Part shown: piece by piece, positions 1 through 8,454 of the stretch
How positions within the stretch are numbered: position 1 is the stretch's first letter
How the letters are laid out: each line of letters opens with the position of its first letter
Assembly: GCF_000383415.1 (NCBI RefSeq)
Contig: NZ_KB911258.1
Coordinates: forward strand, 1 to 64,000
DNA: 64,000 bases
Direction: 5' to 3'
DNA from: Hyphomicrobium zavarzinii ATCC 27496
Lineage (GTDB): Bacteria > Pseudomonadota > Alphaproteobacteria > Rhizobiales > Hyphomicrobiaceae
Made by a program: the position numbers and the translations under genes
The notes under the pieces: generated by a model
What the model was told of the DNA's origin: nothing
The model's input: the letters and a program-made list of their open reading frames with translations, nothing else
The model's database searches: none

Positions 1-2240
1 CGTTCACTTACACCATCGGCGGCCTGGGCTTGGCGTTCAGCGATACGCTTTCGGGCGCTCTTGCCCGTGCAGCAGGCGAGAACGTCGGAAGCTACGCCAT
101 CGGCCAGGGGACCATAGCGGCGTCGTCCAATTACACGCTCACCTTCACGGCGGGCACGACCTTCGCCGTCACGCAGCGGCCTATCACCGTGACGGCGGAT
201 TCCGGTCAGTCGAAGATCTACGGCCACGCCGACCCGGCGTTCGCTTACACCATCGGCGGCTTGGGCTTGGCGTTTAGCGATACGCTTTCGGGCGCGCTGA
301 CCCGCGCAGCCGGAGAGAACGTCGGAAGCTACGCCATCGGCCAGGGCACCATAGCGGCGTCCTCCAACTACGCGCTCACCTTCACGCCCGGAAGCACATT
401 CGCGGTCACGCCGCGAGCGATTGCGGTCACGGCGGACACAGGCCAGGCCAAGGTGTACGGCAACGCTGACCCGGTGTTCGCTTACGCGATCAGCTCGGGC
501 ACGCTCGTGGGAAGCGACGCGTTCTCCGGCACCCTCGACAGAGCGACAGGCGAGAACGTCGGAACGTATTCCATTGCGCTGGGTTCGCTCACGCTCGGTC
601 CAAACTATACCCTGACGGTTACGCCGGGCACGACCTTCGCCGTGACGCAGCGGCCGATCACCGTGGCGGCAAACGGAGGTCAGTCGAAGGTCTACGGCAA
701 CGCCGACCCGGTGTTCGCTTACGCAATCAGCTCCGGCTCGCTGGTGGGGAGCGATGCGTTCTCGGGCGACCTGTCGCGATCGGCAGGCGAGAATGTCGGC
801 AGCTATGCTATCGAGCAGGGCTCGCTGGATCTTGGCGGGAAATACAGCCTCACCTTCACGCCGGGCACCACATTCGCGGTCACGCAGCGACCGATCACCG
901 TGACGGCAAACGCCGGTCAGTCGAAGGTCTACGGCAACGCCGACCCGGTGTTCGCTTACGCCATCGGAGGCCTGGGCTTGGCGTTTAGCGATACGCTTTC
1001 GGGCGCGCTGACCCGCGCAGCCGGAGAGAACGTCGGAAGCTACGCCATCGGTCAGGGAACCATAGCGGCGTCCTCCAATTACACGCTCACCTTCACGGCG
1101 GGCACGACCTTCGCCGTCACGCAGCGGCCTATCACCGTGACGGCGGATTCCGGTCAGTCGAAGATCTACGGCCACGCCGACCCGGCGTTCGCTTACACCA
1201 TCGGCGGCATGGGGATGGCGTTCAGCGATGCGCTTTCGGGCGCGCTGACCCGCGCAACTGGAGAGGACGCCGGAAGTTACGCCATCGGCCAGGGCACGAT
1301 AGCGGCGTCCTCCAACTACGCGCTCACCTTCACGCCCGGAACCACATTCGCGGTCACGCCGCGGCCCATCACCGTGACTGCCGACACAGGCCAGTCCAAG
1401 GTCTACGGCAACGCCGATCCGGTGTTCACCTATCACATCAGCTCGGGCACGCTCGTGGGAAGCGAGGCGTTCTCAGGAGTACTGGATCGCGTTTCTGGCG
1501 AGAACGTCGGGACGTATGGCATCGGCGCAGGCTCCTTGGCGCTGAGCGCCAACTACACGCTGAGCTTCGTTCCGGGCACCTCATTCGCGATCACACCGCG
1601 GCCCGTGACGGTTGCTGCAAACGCGGGTCAAACCAAGATCTACGGCAACGCCGACCCTGTTCTCGCGTATGCGATCAGCTCCGGCTCGCTGGTGGGGAGC
1701 GATGCGTTCTCGGGCGACCTGTCGCGAGCGGCAGGCGAGAATGTCGGCAGCTATGCTATCGAGCAGGGCTCGCTGGATCTTGGCGGGAACTACAACCTCA
1801 CCTTCACGCCGGGCACGACATTCGCCATCACGCCGCGCTCGCTCACTGTCACGGCGTTGAATGTCACGCGCGTCAACGATGGCGTCGCATTCTACGGTGG
1901 CAACGGCGTGAGCTACGCCGGCCTCGCCGTTTGGGACACGCCGTCGGTCCTGGGGGGCACGCTCGTTTACGGCGGAAGCGCCCAGGGTTCTCACAAGACC
2001 GGGAGCTACGACATCACGGTCTCCGGCCTGTCATCGGGCAACTATACGATCGGCTACATGCCCGGCATGCTCGTCATCGATCCCAAGCCCCCGTCAGGTC
2101 CGAGCCTGAGTTCGATGACGCCGCAAACACTTGTGGCTGGCCAAACAATGGAACGGTGGAGCAGCGACAAGACTTCGCCTCTCTTCCCAGTCGAATTCAA
2201 CAATCAGGTCGCCGCCGACGAAGATAGTGAAAACGACTGA
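1..2240 (+). CDS. MBG-repeat adhesin-like protein, 3' part
   Basis: The reading frame is open at the left edge, so only the C-terminal ~745 residues are seen. They consist of about seven MBG-type repeats of ~80 residues. Each carries a YG-ADP segment (for example GQSKVYGNADPVFAYAI), a GENVGSYAIGQG block, and an NYTLTFTPGTTFAVTPRPIT strand pair. A divergent last repeat is followed by a short acidic tail ending DEDSEND. Such repeats are typical of very large secreted or surface haemagglutinin-like proteins, so an extracellular role is inferred. No membrane anchor or autotransporter domain is visible at the C-terminus. The repeats are nearly identical at DNA level. It ends convergently with the next gene. 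Confidence 0.8.
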   Translation, partial: FTYTIGGLGLAFSDTLSGALARAAGENVGSYAIGQGTIAASSNYTLTFTAGTTFAVTQRPITVTADSGQSKIYGHADPAFAYTIGGLGLAFSDTLSGALTRAAGENVGSYAIGQGTIAASSNYALTFTPGSTFAVTPRAIAVTADTGQAKVYGNADPVFAYAISSGTLVGSDAFSGTLDRATGENVGTYSIALGSLTLGPNYTLTVTPGTTFAVTQRPITVAANGGQSKVYGNADPVFAYAISSGSLVGSDAFSGDLSRSAGENVGSYAIEQGSLDLGGKYSLTFTPGTTFAVTQRPITVTANAGQSKVYGNADPVFAYAIGGLGLAFSDTLSGALTRAAGENVGSYAIGQGTIAASSNYTLTFTAGTTFAVTQRPITVTADSGQSKIYGHADPAFAYTIGGMGMAFSDALSGALTRATGEDAGSYAIGQGTIAASSNYALTFTPGTTFAVTPRPITVTADTGQSKVYGNADPVFTYHISSGTLVGSEAFSGVLDRVSGENVGTYGIGAGSLALSANYTLSFVPGTSFAITPRPVTVAANAGQTKIYGNADPVLAYAISSGSLVGSDAFSGDLSRAAGENVGSYAIEQGSLDLGGNYNLTFTPGTTFAITPRSLTVTALNVTRVNDGVAFYGGNGVSYAGLAVWDTPSVLGGTLVYGGSAQGSHKTGSYDITVSGLSSGNYTIGYMPGMLVIDPKPPSGPSLSSMTPQTLVAGQTMERWSSDKTSPLFPVEFNNQVAADEDSEND

Positions 2241-2345
2241 AAGCAGCTCGCCCGAGTGAACGTCCGTTTGGGCAGTGAGGCATGGTGAGGTGAGGGGCTT
2301 TTGCTACGATGCCGCTTGTCTCATCCGCGCGGCAACGCTTGCAGG

Positions 2346-2894
2346 CTATTTGACTTCGAGAAGATAGAGCGCCCAGACCCACGTCGCTTCCACCTCCTGC
2401 GAGACCGCTTTTCCGTCTGTGCCGTGGATCAGCCAGACCGGGCCGCGCCCGCCGATCGACAAAGGCACCCCGTCGGCGCTGACCGCCAGGATCCAGTCGT
2501 GTGAGGCCATCTCCTCCGGCGTCAGCTCGACGTTGTAGCCGTCGAGCGCGGTCGCCGCGATCGTGGCATCCGGGGCGACGCCGGCTGCAGCCAACGCGTC
2601 GCGCAACCGCGGTCCTTCGAGTTCGATCTTCCCCGGCCAGCCTTCGACGTTGGTTGAAATTTTGGTTTGCGGCAGGGCAGCGAGAGCGGAGAGCGTGAAG
2701 GCAAAAGCCTTCGCAAACGTCTTTTCCTTATGCATCAGGAACGCGTCGCGGAACGGGTCGAGCGCCCCGCGATTTGGATGCGAAATCTCGCCCGTGATGG
2801 TCAGGATCGATGGTTCTGGCCCAGCGGAGGCGTTCGATGCTCCACCGATCAGCAGCGCGAAAGCGGCCATCGCGACCGAAAGAAACTTCTGCAC
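2346..2894 (-). CDS. Periplasmic molybdopterin-oxidoreductase-fold protein
   Basis: A 182-residue protein with a clear signal peptide (MQKFLSVAMAAFALLIGGASNASA). The mature part resembles the small oxidoreductase molybdopterin-binding (SUOX-like) fold: ILTITGEI near the start, then VEGWPGKIELEGPRLRDAL, a GYNVELTPEEM segment and a GPVWLIHG strand. The mature chain contains no cysteine. The Mo-ligating cysteine of sulfite oxidases and MsrP is therefore missing, and cofactor binding is doubtful. The protein is probably periplasmic with unknown substrate. It faces the MBG gene convergently and has no obvious operon partner. Confidence 0.65.
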   Translation of the reverse strand: MQKFLSVAMAAFALLIGGASNASAGPEPSILTITGEISHPNRGALDPFRDAFLMHKEKTFAKAFAFTLSALAALPQTKISTNVEGWPGKIELEGPRLRDALAAAGVAPDATIAATALDGYNVELTPEEMASHDWILAVSADGVPLSIGGRGPVWLIHGTDGKAVSQEVEATWVWALYLLEVK

Positions 2895-3004
2895 CCGTGC
2901 CTCCTCAGATCACAGTTCCTTACGACTCCAGTCGCGAAGCAAACACCTTGCTGTTCGACGTACCCCAGCCTAGCAGACAATTGCGAAGTCGATCACGGCC
3001 TTCG

Positions 3005-3403
3005 TCACGCTTGGCTGCCAGAGATGCTCGGTTTGAGGCCGTAGGCGGCGGCGATGAGCGTGGCCACGCCGGCGACCACAGCCACCGCAATGTAGCCGAA
3101 GGCCGCTGCCACCCACGCGACAATGCCGAGGCAGATCACGTAGAGAATTGCGACGGCGCCTCTACGCGGCTCTTTCCGGAAGGCGAGATAGGCCGCGCTC
3201 CCCAGCAGCGGGAGAAAGAGCACGAGATCGACGCGGATGTTGCAATCTGTATCGCACAGGGTGCCGTTGGCCACATAGTACTCGTAGACGGAGTAGGCCC
3301 CCCACAAGACCGCGGCTAGGATTCCGGCAGGCCGCGGCCGCTGCACCGCCGCCACCACAAAGTAGAGGGCCATTGCCCCCGCCGCGATCGCAAACGCGTA
3401 CAT
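3005..3403 (-). CDS. Small membrane protein of unknown function
   Basis: I choose the ATG that starts MYAFAIAAGAMALYF, because the 39 residues available upstream look non-coding. The ~132-residue product has about four hydrophobic segments. A CDTDCNIRVD loop lies between the second and third segments, and a basic stretch FRKEPRRG before the last two. I do not recognise the family. The paired cysteines could be a disulfide or a metal site, but nothing around them decides this. Confidence 0.5.
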   Translation of the reverse strand: MYAFAIAAGAMALYFVVAAVQRPRPAGILAAVLWGAYSVYEYYVANGTLCDTDCNIRVDLVLFLPLLGSAAYLAFRKEPRRGAVAILYVICLGIVAWVAAAFGYIAVAVVAGVATLIAAAYGLKPSISGSQA

Positions 3404-3566
3404 GCCTCGTCTCCAGTCAAACGCCAGCGGAACCCAGAATTGTTCGTGCCCAGCCCCGTCGCACAAGCGGGAGGTATTGCTTGCTTTGTTTAAAGCCTTT
3501 AGTCCGTCGCGAGGAGCCATAAGTTAACGCCGGATCAACAGTGACCTCTGCCAAGGGAGTCTTCAG

Positions 3567-3905
3567 ATGACGCGGTACCTGATCTCGTTCGACGATGGCA
3601 CGATGAAGATCCCCGAGGAGGAGTTGGAAGCCGTGGGTGAGGCAGCTCACGCGGTCGTCCACGCCGCGCAGGAGGCAGGAGTATGGATCTTTGGCGGCGG
3701 GGTGCAAAGGCAGAGGGCGAGCATTGTGGCCACCGATGGAACGGTTTCTGACGGCCCGTTCCCGGAGACAAAAGCCGTTATAGGCGGGTTCGTCATTCTC
3801 GATGTGCCGTCACACGCTGCCGCGCTGGAGTGGGCTGCCAAGTTCGCTGTCGCTTGCCGCTGCGCGCAGGAGGTCCGGGAGATCATGTTCGACCCACTCG
3901 TCTGA
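3567..3905 (+). CDS. YciI-related (DGPF-type) protein
   Basis: A 112-residue protein with the YCII/DGPF fold. It has an N-terminal MTRYLISFDDG strand, a central GGGVQ turn, the diagnostic SDGPFPETK motif, and a GGFVILDVPS strand followed by an AAALEWAAKF helix. Members are small dimeric alpha-beta proteins of mostly unknown activity. The start is preceded by a purine-rich GGGAG stretch. It stands alone, divergent from the small membrane protein gene. Confidence 0.8.
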   Translation: MTRYLISFDDGTMKIPEEELEAVGEAAHAVVHAAQEAGVWIFGGGVQRQRASIVATDGTVSDGPFPETKAVIGGFVILDVPSHAAALEWAAKFAVACRCAQEVREIMFDPLV

Positions 3906-4063
3906 TGGCGGAGCCCGTGATGCCGCAGAACGACGCGAGGGGGGTGACCTTCCGACAATCGCGTCTCTACGGGACTCGCGAAATTTCGGCTTTATGCTAG
4001 GCATGCGCTCCCCCCATGTGGCATGCGAGATGGAGAGAAAATGAAGCAAGGCATGCTGTCCCC

Positions 4064-4462
4064 ATGAAGCGACGCTTCGTACCGGGGGCCTTCCAGCTCA
4101 AAGTACTTCGGTCGCACAGTGGCCGGGGTCTTTTCGCCCAAGAACGCATACCCAAGGGATCATGCGTCATCGAATACTTCGGGCGGCCCGCCACGGCCAA
4201 ACAGATCAAGGAGAACCGCGGGAAATATCTCTTCTGGACAAGCAACGAGAGCATGATCGACGGCAATATACCGGCAAATACGGCTCGCTTCATCAATCAC
4301 TCGTGCGCACCGAATTGCGAGATCGTTCTCAGCAAACGTCGCATTTATGTCTTCGCGCTCCGCGCGATCGAGCTTGGCGAAGAGCTATCTTACGACTACG
4401 GCGAGGAGTATTTCGAGATACATCTCGCAGGAGCCTGCCGCTGCGCAAAGTGTTCCAGGTAA
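4064..4462 (+). CDS. SET-domain protein (putative lysine methyltransferase)
   Basis: A compact bacterial SET protein of ~132 residues, taking the ATG of MKRRFVPGAF as start. Visible SET motifs are GRGLFAQERIPKG near the N-terminus, the SAM/knot motif RFINHSCAPNCE, and GEELSYDYGEEYF. It ends in a cysteine-rich post-SET tail, CRCAKCSR. Family members methylate lysine in proteins; the bacterial target is unknown. An upstream in-frame ATG would add 16 residues that do not look conserved. Confidence 0.82.
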   Translation: MKRRFVPGAFQLKVLRSHSGRGLFAQERIPKGSCVIEYFGRPATAKQIKENRGKYLFWTSNESMIDGNIPANTARFINHSCAPNCEIVLSKRRIYVFALRAIELGEELSYDYGEEYFEIHLAGACRCAKCSR

Positions 4463-4668
4463 CGAACACCGATGCCGCCGTAGAAGGCGCATGAGTCGCG
4501 CTTCCACCGGCATCTTCCCATTGCCAATTTCCGGAGAGGCTCGTGGAAGGCAGACCTGTTGCCGCTCGCCGCGCGCAGATGACGATCCTGCTGGGGCTGC
4601 GCGCTTTGCATGCCAACCCTGGAGGCGCCAGGGCCGGCGACCGGCGGGAGCAGGGCTCGTCATCGCAT

Positions 4669-4701
4669 GCGAATAAGGCGGCGGTGTCCGCCGCGCTTCG
4701 C
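4669..4701. terminator. Hairpin between convergent genes
   Basis: A GCGGCGG/CCGCCGC stem with a TGT loop, enclosed by GCGAA/TTCGC arms, lies between the SET gene and the convergent CBS gene. There is no T-run on either side, so factor-independent termination is uncertain. Confidence 0.35.
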
Positions 4702-4714
4702 ATTGACTGCCCCG

Positions 4715-5155
4715 TTAGCTTGCTACGACAAGCTTTTTCATGAGATGCAGATTGCCCTCCAGTTCCTCGAGACGCTGCTCGAGGACGTCGCGCATGCCGA
4801 CCATGCCGACCACCTTTCCGCTGTCGACGACGGGAACGTGCCGAATATGGCATTCGCCCATCTGGCGCACCACGTCGTAAACGCGATCATTCAGTGAGCA
4901 GGTTATGACCTTCCTTGTCATGAGCGCGCCCACGGTCATCTCGTGAAGATTGCTTCGATGCAGCGAGAGCGCATAGGCGATGTCGCGCTCGGAGATAATT
5001 CCGGCGATGGAAGTGCCATCGTCGCTGACGACCATTGCGCCGACCCGCTCTTTCTGCAGCTTCCTTGAAAGAGATCCGATCGTTTCGTCGCTCTTGATGG
5101 TGTGTACCGGCTTTTTGGAAATGATATCGGAAACCTTGGAAATGCGTCGCTTCAT
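4715..5155 (-). CDS. Tandem CBS-domain protein 1
   Basis: About 146 residues with two CBS motifs: one around VGAMVVSDDGTSIAGIISERDI, the other around IRHVPVVDSGKVVGMVGMRDV, with a linking MTRKVITCSLND. CBS pairs bind adenosine nucleotides or SAM and usually regulate a partner. The start at MKRRISK is preferred over one 16 codons upstream because GGAGAAGG lies just ahead of it. It follows a paralogous CBS gene in the same direction. Confidence 0.85.
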   Translation of the reverse strand: MKRRISKVSDIISKKPVHTIKSDETIGSLSRKLQKERVGAMVVSDDGTSIAGIISERDIAYALSLHRSNLHEMTVGALMTRKVITCSLNDRVYDVVRQMGECHIRHVPVVDSGKVVGMVGMRDVLEQRLEELEGNLHLMKKLVVAS

Positions 5156-5214
5156 CGGGCCTTCTCCCTTGCGTTTTATGTGATTGGTGCTGACTGGGCT
5201 CATGACTGAGGTCC

Positions 5215-5649
5215 TCAGCCGCGAGCGATGGCGTAATCGCGTAATACGTTTGCCTCCAGCTCGAGTTCGCCAAGCCTGTGCTTCAAGACGTCACCGATGC
5301 TGATCACGCCAATCAAACGATTGCCATCGCGGACCGGAAGATGGCGGATGCGCCGCTGCGTCATCACGCTCATGACCTGTGCGATGCTGTCACGCGGTCC
5401 GCACGTAATGACGGAACGGGTCATGAGATCGGCAACCGGGATGGCGTAGAGGCCTGCGCCATGAGCGGCGAGGCCGAACGCAATGTCGCGCTCGGAAATG
5501 ATCCCGTCGAGGGACCAGCCGTCGTCGCTGACGACCAGAGCGCCGACCCGCTCACTCTTGAGCCGCTTGGCGACACACATTGCTGTTTCGTCGGATCGCG
5601 CGGTTTTTACCTCGCCGCCCTTATGCTTCAAGATGTCGGAGACCAACAT
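5215..5649 (-). CDS. Tandem CBS-domain protein 2
   Basis: A 144-residue two-CBS protein, paralogous to the downstream gene. It shares the SDDG-S-GIISERDIA block, the LMTRSVITC linker and the IRHLPVRDGNRLIGVIS second motif, and ends in a similar C-terminal helix. Its start overlaps the 3' end of the HAD-like gene by 29 bases, so HAD, CBS2 and CBS1 probably form one operon. No catalytic domain is attached, so a role as nucleotide-sensing regulator is inferred. Confidence 0.85.
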   Translation of the reverse strand: MLVSDILKHKGGEVKTARSDETAMCVAKRLKSERVGALVVSDDGWSLDGIISERDIAFGLAAHGAGLYAIPVADLMTRSVITCGPRDSIAQVMSVMTQRRIRHLPVRDGNRLIGVISIGDVLKHRLGELELEANVLRDYAIARG

Positions 5650-6484
5650 GGTTCACCTCATTTTGCAGGAATGCGCTCGCAGGAGAAAAAATATCCGAGG
5701 GGTAGAGAAGCCGGCATTGCATGCTGTGCACGTCGCGGATGTAGGAAAGCAGGTCACGGGGAGGCGCACAGTCCCAACGGTTGAGAAGGAAGCTGAATGC
5801 GTCCGCGATGGATGTTGTGAGGCCTAGGTTGCGCGGCGACGTGATGTCGTCCATCCGAGGGTAGAGACCCCAGGTCATGAGCCCCGCGATCCCGGCCGCG
5901 CGCGCCTCCGCGAGGCTCGGAGCCGAGCTTTCCACGACGAGACAGCGACGCATGTCCATATCGAGCGCGGTGGCAATATTCGAATATGTGCTGGGCCCAT
6001 TTTTCATGTCGCAATGCGGCTTGAGCGCGATAATCTCTATCGCTCCGCTCAACTCGGCTGGCAGCCGCGTTTCAAGAAGCGTGCGGCAGTTCTCGCTATC
6101 GTCGCGCGCCATGATCGCGAGGGTAATCCCCTCTCTTGCGGCCGCATGTAGAAACGGTGCGATGCCGGCGCGAAGTTGCACGCGCCGATGCGCAAAGCGG
6201 TCGCGCAATAGAGACGCGTGCCGCCGTTCCATGGCGGCAATCATGTTGGACAAATCGCCGAGATGTCGCGGGCGCACGACGCGTTCTCTGAGGAACGCCT
6301 CGATGAGGGCACTGGCGGCCAGCTCCTGGCCGCGGGAATCTCTGAGGAGCTGAGCGTAGCAGGCTCGGTCCCAATGCCACCCGACGCCCGCTTCGGAAAA
6401 CACGTCGTTGAATACTTCGCGCCGCGCTTCATGCGTCTCCGCGATAACTCCATCAAGGGCGAAGATTATTGTCCCGAGCGTCAT
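5621..6484 (-). CDS. CbbY-like HAD-family protein lacking the nucleophile Asp
   Basis: A 287-residue HAD-superfamily protein. The N-terminus IIFALDGVIAETHEARREVFN matches the CbbY/phosphatase opening (normally FDVDGTLAETE-HR-AFN), and a helical cap follows. The middle IMARDD segment stands where motif II would be, and the LALKPH..NGPSTYSNIA region resembles the CbbY KP-PDIY block. The first aspartate of the DxD motif, the phosphorylated nucleophile, reads alanine (GCC codon). The second aspartate is kept. It is therefore probably not a standard phosphatase. It is transcribed away from the CbbR-type regulator. No Rubisco gene lies in the window. Confidence 0.7.
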   Translation of the reverse strand: MTLGTIIFALDGVIAETHEARREVFNDVFSEAGVGWHWDRACYAQLLRDSRGQELAASALIEAFLRERVVRPRHLGDLSNMIAAMERRHASLLRDRFAHRRVQLRAGIAPFLHAAAREGITLAIMARDDSENCRTLLETRLPAELSGAIEIIALKPHCDMKNGPSTYSNIATALDMDMRRCLVVESSAPSLAEARAAGIAGLMTWGLYPRMDDITSPRNLGLTTSIADAFSFLLNRWDCAPPRDLLSYIRDVHSMQCRLLYPSDIFSPASAFLQNEVNHVGLRHLEA

Positions 6485-6680
6485 GTGCGGCCCTTTTCCC
6501 GTTCGGTTGCCTCAATTGGCGAAGCGCTGATGCCATTCGAGACGAGAAAGCTGGAGAGCGATCGCAGTGCGCGATTTGGACGTCCAATTTGGCTGACAAC
6601 ATGGACGGACAGGGGTACGCTCACACCTGTCAAGTTGGTGCGACTGGGCGGGCTCGTGAATTTCAAATTGCTTTGTAGCG

Positions 6681-7673
6681 ATGAAAGAAAAACTTAGAGG
6701 GCCGTTTCAGCGAAATGCCACCTTGAAACAACTGCGCGTTCTTGCTGCAGTTGCGAATGGCGGAAAAATCACGGGCGCAGCCAATCAGTTAGGAGTGACG
6801 GCTCCGGCCGTCGCCCTTCAGCTCAAGATGCTCGAGCAGAGCGTCGGATTGCCCCTCTTTGATCGCGCTCAAGCAGGCATGCGACCAACCGACGCTGGGA
6901 AATGCGCTCTGCAGTTACATGCCCGGATCGAGGCTGCGCTGGAAGAATGCGATGACATGGTGCGCGCCTTGAAGGGGCTTGAGAGCGGCAAGGCCTCACT
7001 CGGTGTCGTGAGCACAACCAAGTATTTTGCGCCCATCGCCTTGGCTGCATTCGCCCGCGACAACCCAAACGTCCAACTCGAATTGCTTGTCGGGAACCGG
7101 CAAGAGACGATTGCAGCGCTTGAATGCTTCAAGGTCGACATGGCGATCATGGGCCGGCCGCCGGAAACCGTGGCGCTTGAGAAGCAGGAAATTGGTGACC
7201 ACCCGCACGTCATTGTCGCCGCGCCAGCTCATCGCTTCGTATCCGCGAAGGGAATTCCCCTAAGGGCGCTCGCTGACGAGACGTTTCTTTTGCGTGAGCC
7301 CGAGTCCGGCACGCGCATTCTTAACGATCACATCTTCGCAAAGGCCGATGTAGCGCCGCGGCTTGCGATGGAGTTCGGCAGCAACGAGACCATCAAGCAG
7401 GCGGTGATGGCCGGGCTCGGCGTGGCGTTCATTTCGGCCCACACCGTCGCTGCTGAAATTGCGGAGGGACGTCTTGTCGTATTGGACGTCCGGGGGCTGC
7501 CGGTCGTCAGGAAGTGGTACCTTCTTCGTCCGAAGGCAAAGAAGCTTCTTCCGGCAGGCACTGCGCTTTGGAAATTCCTGGTGAGCAACGCCAGGGATTT
7601 CCTGCCCGACGTTTCGGTGCTCATTCCCCGCGCCAGCCGGCACGCCAGAACGGCTCGCAGCCGGCAAACTTGA
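6681..7673 (+). CDS. cbbR: CbbR-type LysR transcriptional regulator
   Basis: A 330-residue LysR regulator. The N-terminal winged helix is LKQLRVLAAVANGGKITGAA..LGVTAPAVALQLKMLE. The effector domain carries blocks typical of CbbR, such as LGVVSTTKYFAPIALAAF, VGNRQETI and DMAIMGRPPE. CbbR activates Calvin-cycle genes in response to metabolites. Here it is divergent from a degenerate CbbY-like gene instead of cbbLS, so either its targets lie elsewhere or this is a side branch of the family. The 196-base divergent gap could hold its operator; I see no clear T-N11-A element that I would assign. Confidence 0.8.
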   Translation: MKEKLRGPFQRNATLKQLRVLAAVANGGKITGAANQLGVTAPAVALQLKMLEQSVGLPLFDRAQAGMRPTDAGKCALQLHARIEAALEECDDMVRALKGLESGKASLGVVSTTKYFAPIALAAFARDNPNVQLELLVGNRQETIAALECFKVDMAIMGRPPETVALEKQEIGDHPHVIVAAPAHRFVSAKGIPLRALADETFLLREPESGTRILNDHIFAKADVAPRLAMEFGSNETIKQAVMAGLGVAFISAHTVAAEIAEGRLVVLDVRGLPVVRKWYLLRPKAKKLLPAGTALWKFLVSNARDFLPDVSVLIPRASRHARTARSRQT

Positions 7674-7976
7674 TCAGGGCTCTCTTTGCGGATCGGAGCT
7701 TGTGCTCATGCGCAGCCGCAAATCCGCGATGTGTGCCACGAGAGAAGCAAAAAGAAAGAGAGCGACGATCGTCCAGTCTTGTCCGGCCAGTGCCGCGCGA
7801 AGAGCAAGCAGGAGCCCCAGCCCCGGCATTAGGACGCTCACTGCGCCGCGCAGAGACAATCCGACACCGGTTCGCGACTTCGCGAGAACCAGCAGCACGC
7901 CTTCCACGGCCATGAAGAGAAGGATCAGGTCGACGATCCGGCCGCTGTCGAAAAGATCCTGCATCGGTTCACCCAA
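7674..7976 (-). CDS. Small membrane protein downstream of tspO
   Basis: About 100 residues (96 if the inner ATG at MQDLF is used) with three hydrophobic segments: LILLFMAVEGVLLVL, GAVSVLMPGLGLLLAL and WTIVALFLFASLVAHIADL. It overlaps the end of tspO by 8 bases, so it is the last gene of the bchG-pucC-like-bchP-tspO run. The function is not recognised. The coupling suggests a role linked to tetrapyrroles or to the membrane. Confidence 0.6.
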   Translation of the reverse strand: MGEPMQDLFDSGRIVDLILLFMAVEGVLLVLAKSRTGVGLSLRGAVSVLMPGLGLLLALRAALAGQDWTIVALFLFASLVAHIADLRLRMSTSSDPQREP

Positions 7977-8454
7977 ACGGACCGTTCAATTGCACGACCC
8001 TGTAATTGAGGAATGCGGCGAAAGCCACCCACGCGAGATAGGGTAGTAGGAGCAGGCTTGCCAGGCGGGAATAGCGTCCGATAACGACAATCGGCACTAG
8101 GATCGAAATCCAGAGGATCGCGACCTCGAAGAGCGCCCAATCCGGCCGTTGCGCGGTGAAGAACAGACCGCTCCAAAGCACGTTGAGGACACCGTTGGCC
8201 GCAAACATTGCGATCACCCACTCTCGATCGGCGTCAGTCGGCGCATCGCGCCAGGCAATGGCTGCGGAGAGTGCAGCAAGCGCGAATATGATCGTCCACG
8301 CGGGTGCGAAAGCCCATCCGGGCGGCTGCCAGGCCGGTTTCGTCAATCCCTGGTACCAGGGACCGGTATCCGTCATGCTGCCGCCGAGGAATGCGATGAC
8401 GAGCGCGGCCGACCCTGCCGCGAGGACAGGAAGCCAGAGACTGGATCGTGTCAC
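7969..8454 (-). CDS. tspO: TspO/MBR family tryptophan-rich sensory protein
   Basis: 161 residues with five hydrophobic helices and the TspO signatures WYQGLTKPAWQPPGWAFAP, NGVLNVLWSGLFF and a C-terminal PYLAWVAFAAFLNYRV. TspO (CrtK in older purple-bacterial maps) is an outer-membrane porphyrin-binding protein. In Rhodobacter it modulates photosynthesis genes according to oxygen. The GTG start overlaps the bchP stop (GTGA), giving translational coupling. A much longer reading frame extends upstream but only runs antisense-like across bchP. Confidence 0.93.
   Translation of the reverse strand: MTRSSLWLPVLAAGSAALVIAFLGGSMTDTGPWYQGLTKPAWQPPGWAFAPAWTIIFALAALSAAIAWRDAPTDADREWVIAMFAANGVLNVLWSGLFFTAQRPDWALFEVAILWISILVPIVVIGRYSRLASLLLLPYLAWVAFAAFLNYRVVQLNGPFG

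Noticed and set aside
1581-1994. Minus-strand frame opposite the MBG repeats
   Set aside because: Repeat-derived antisense shadow without start context or motifs.
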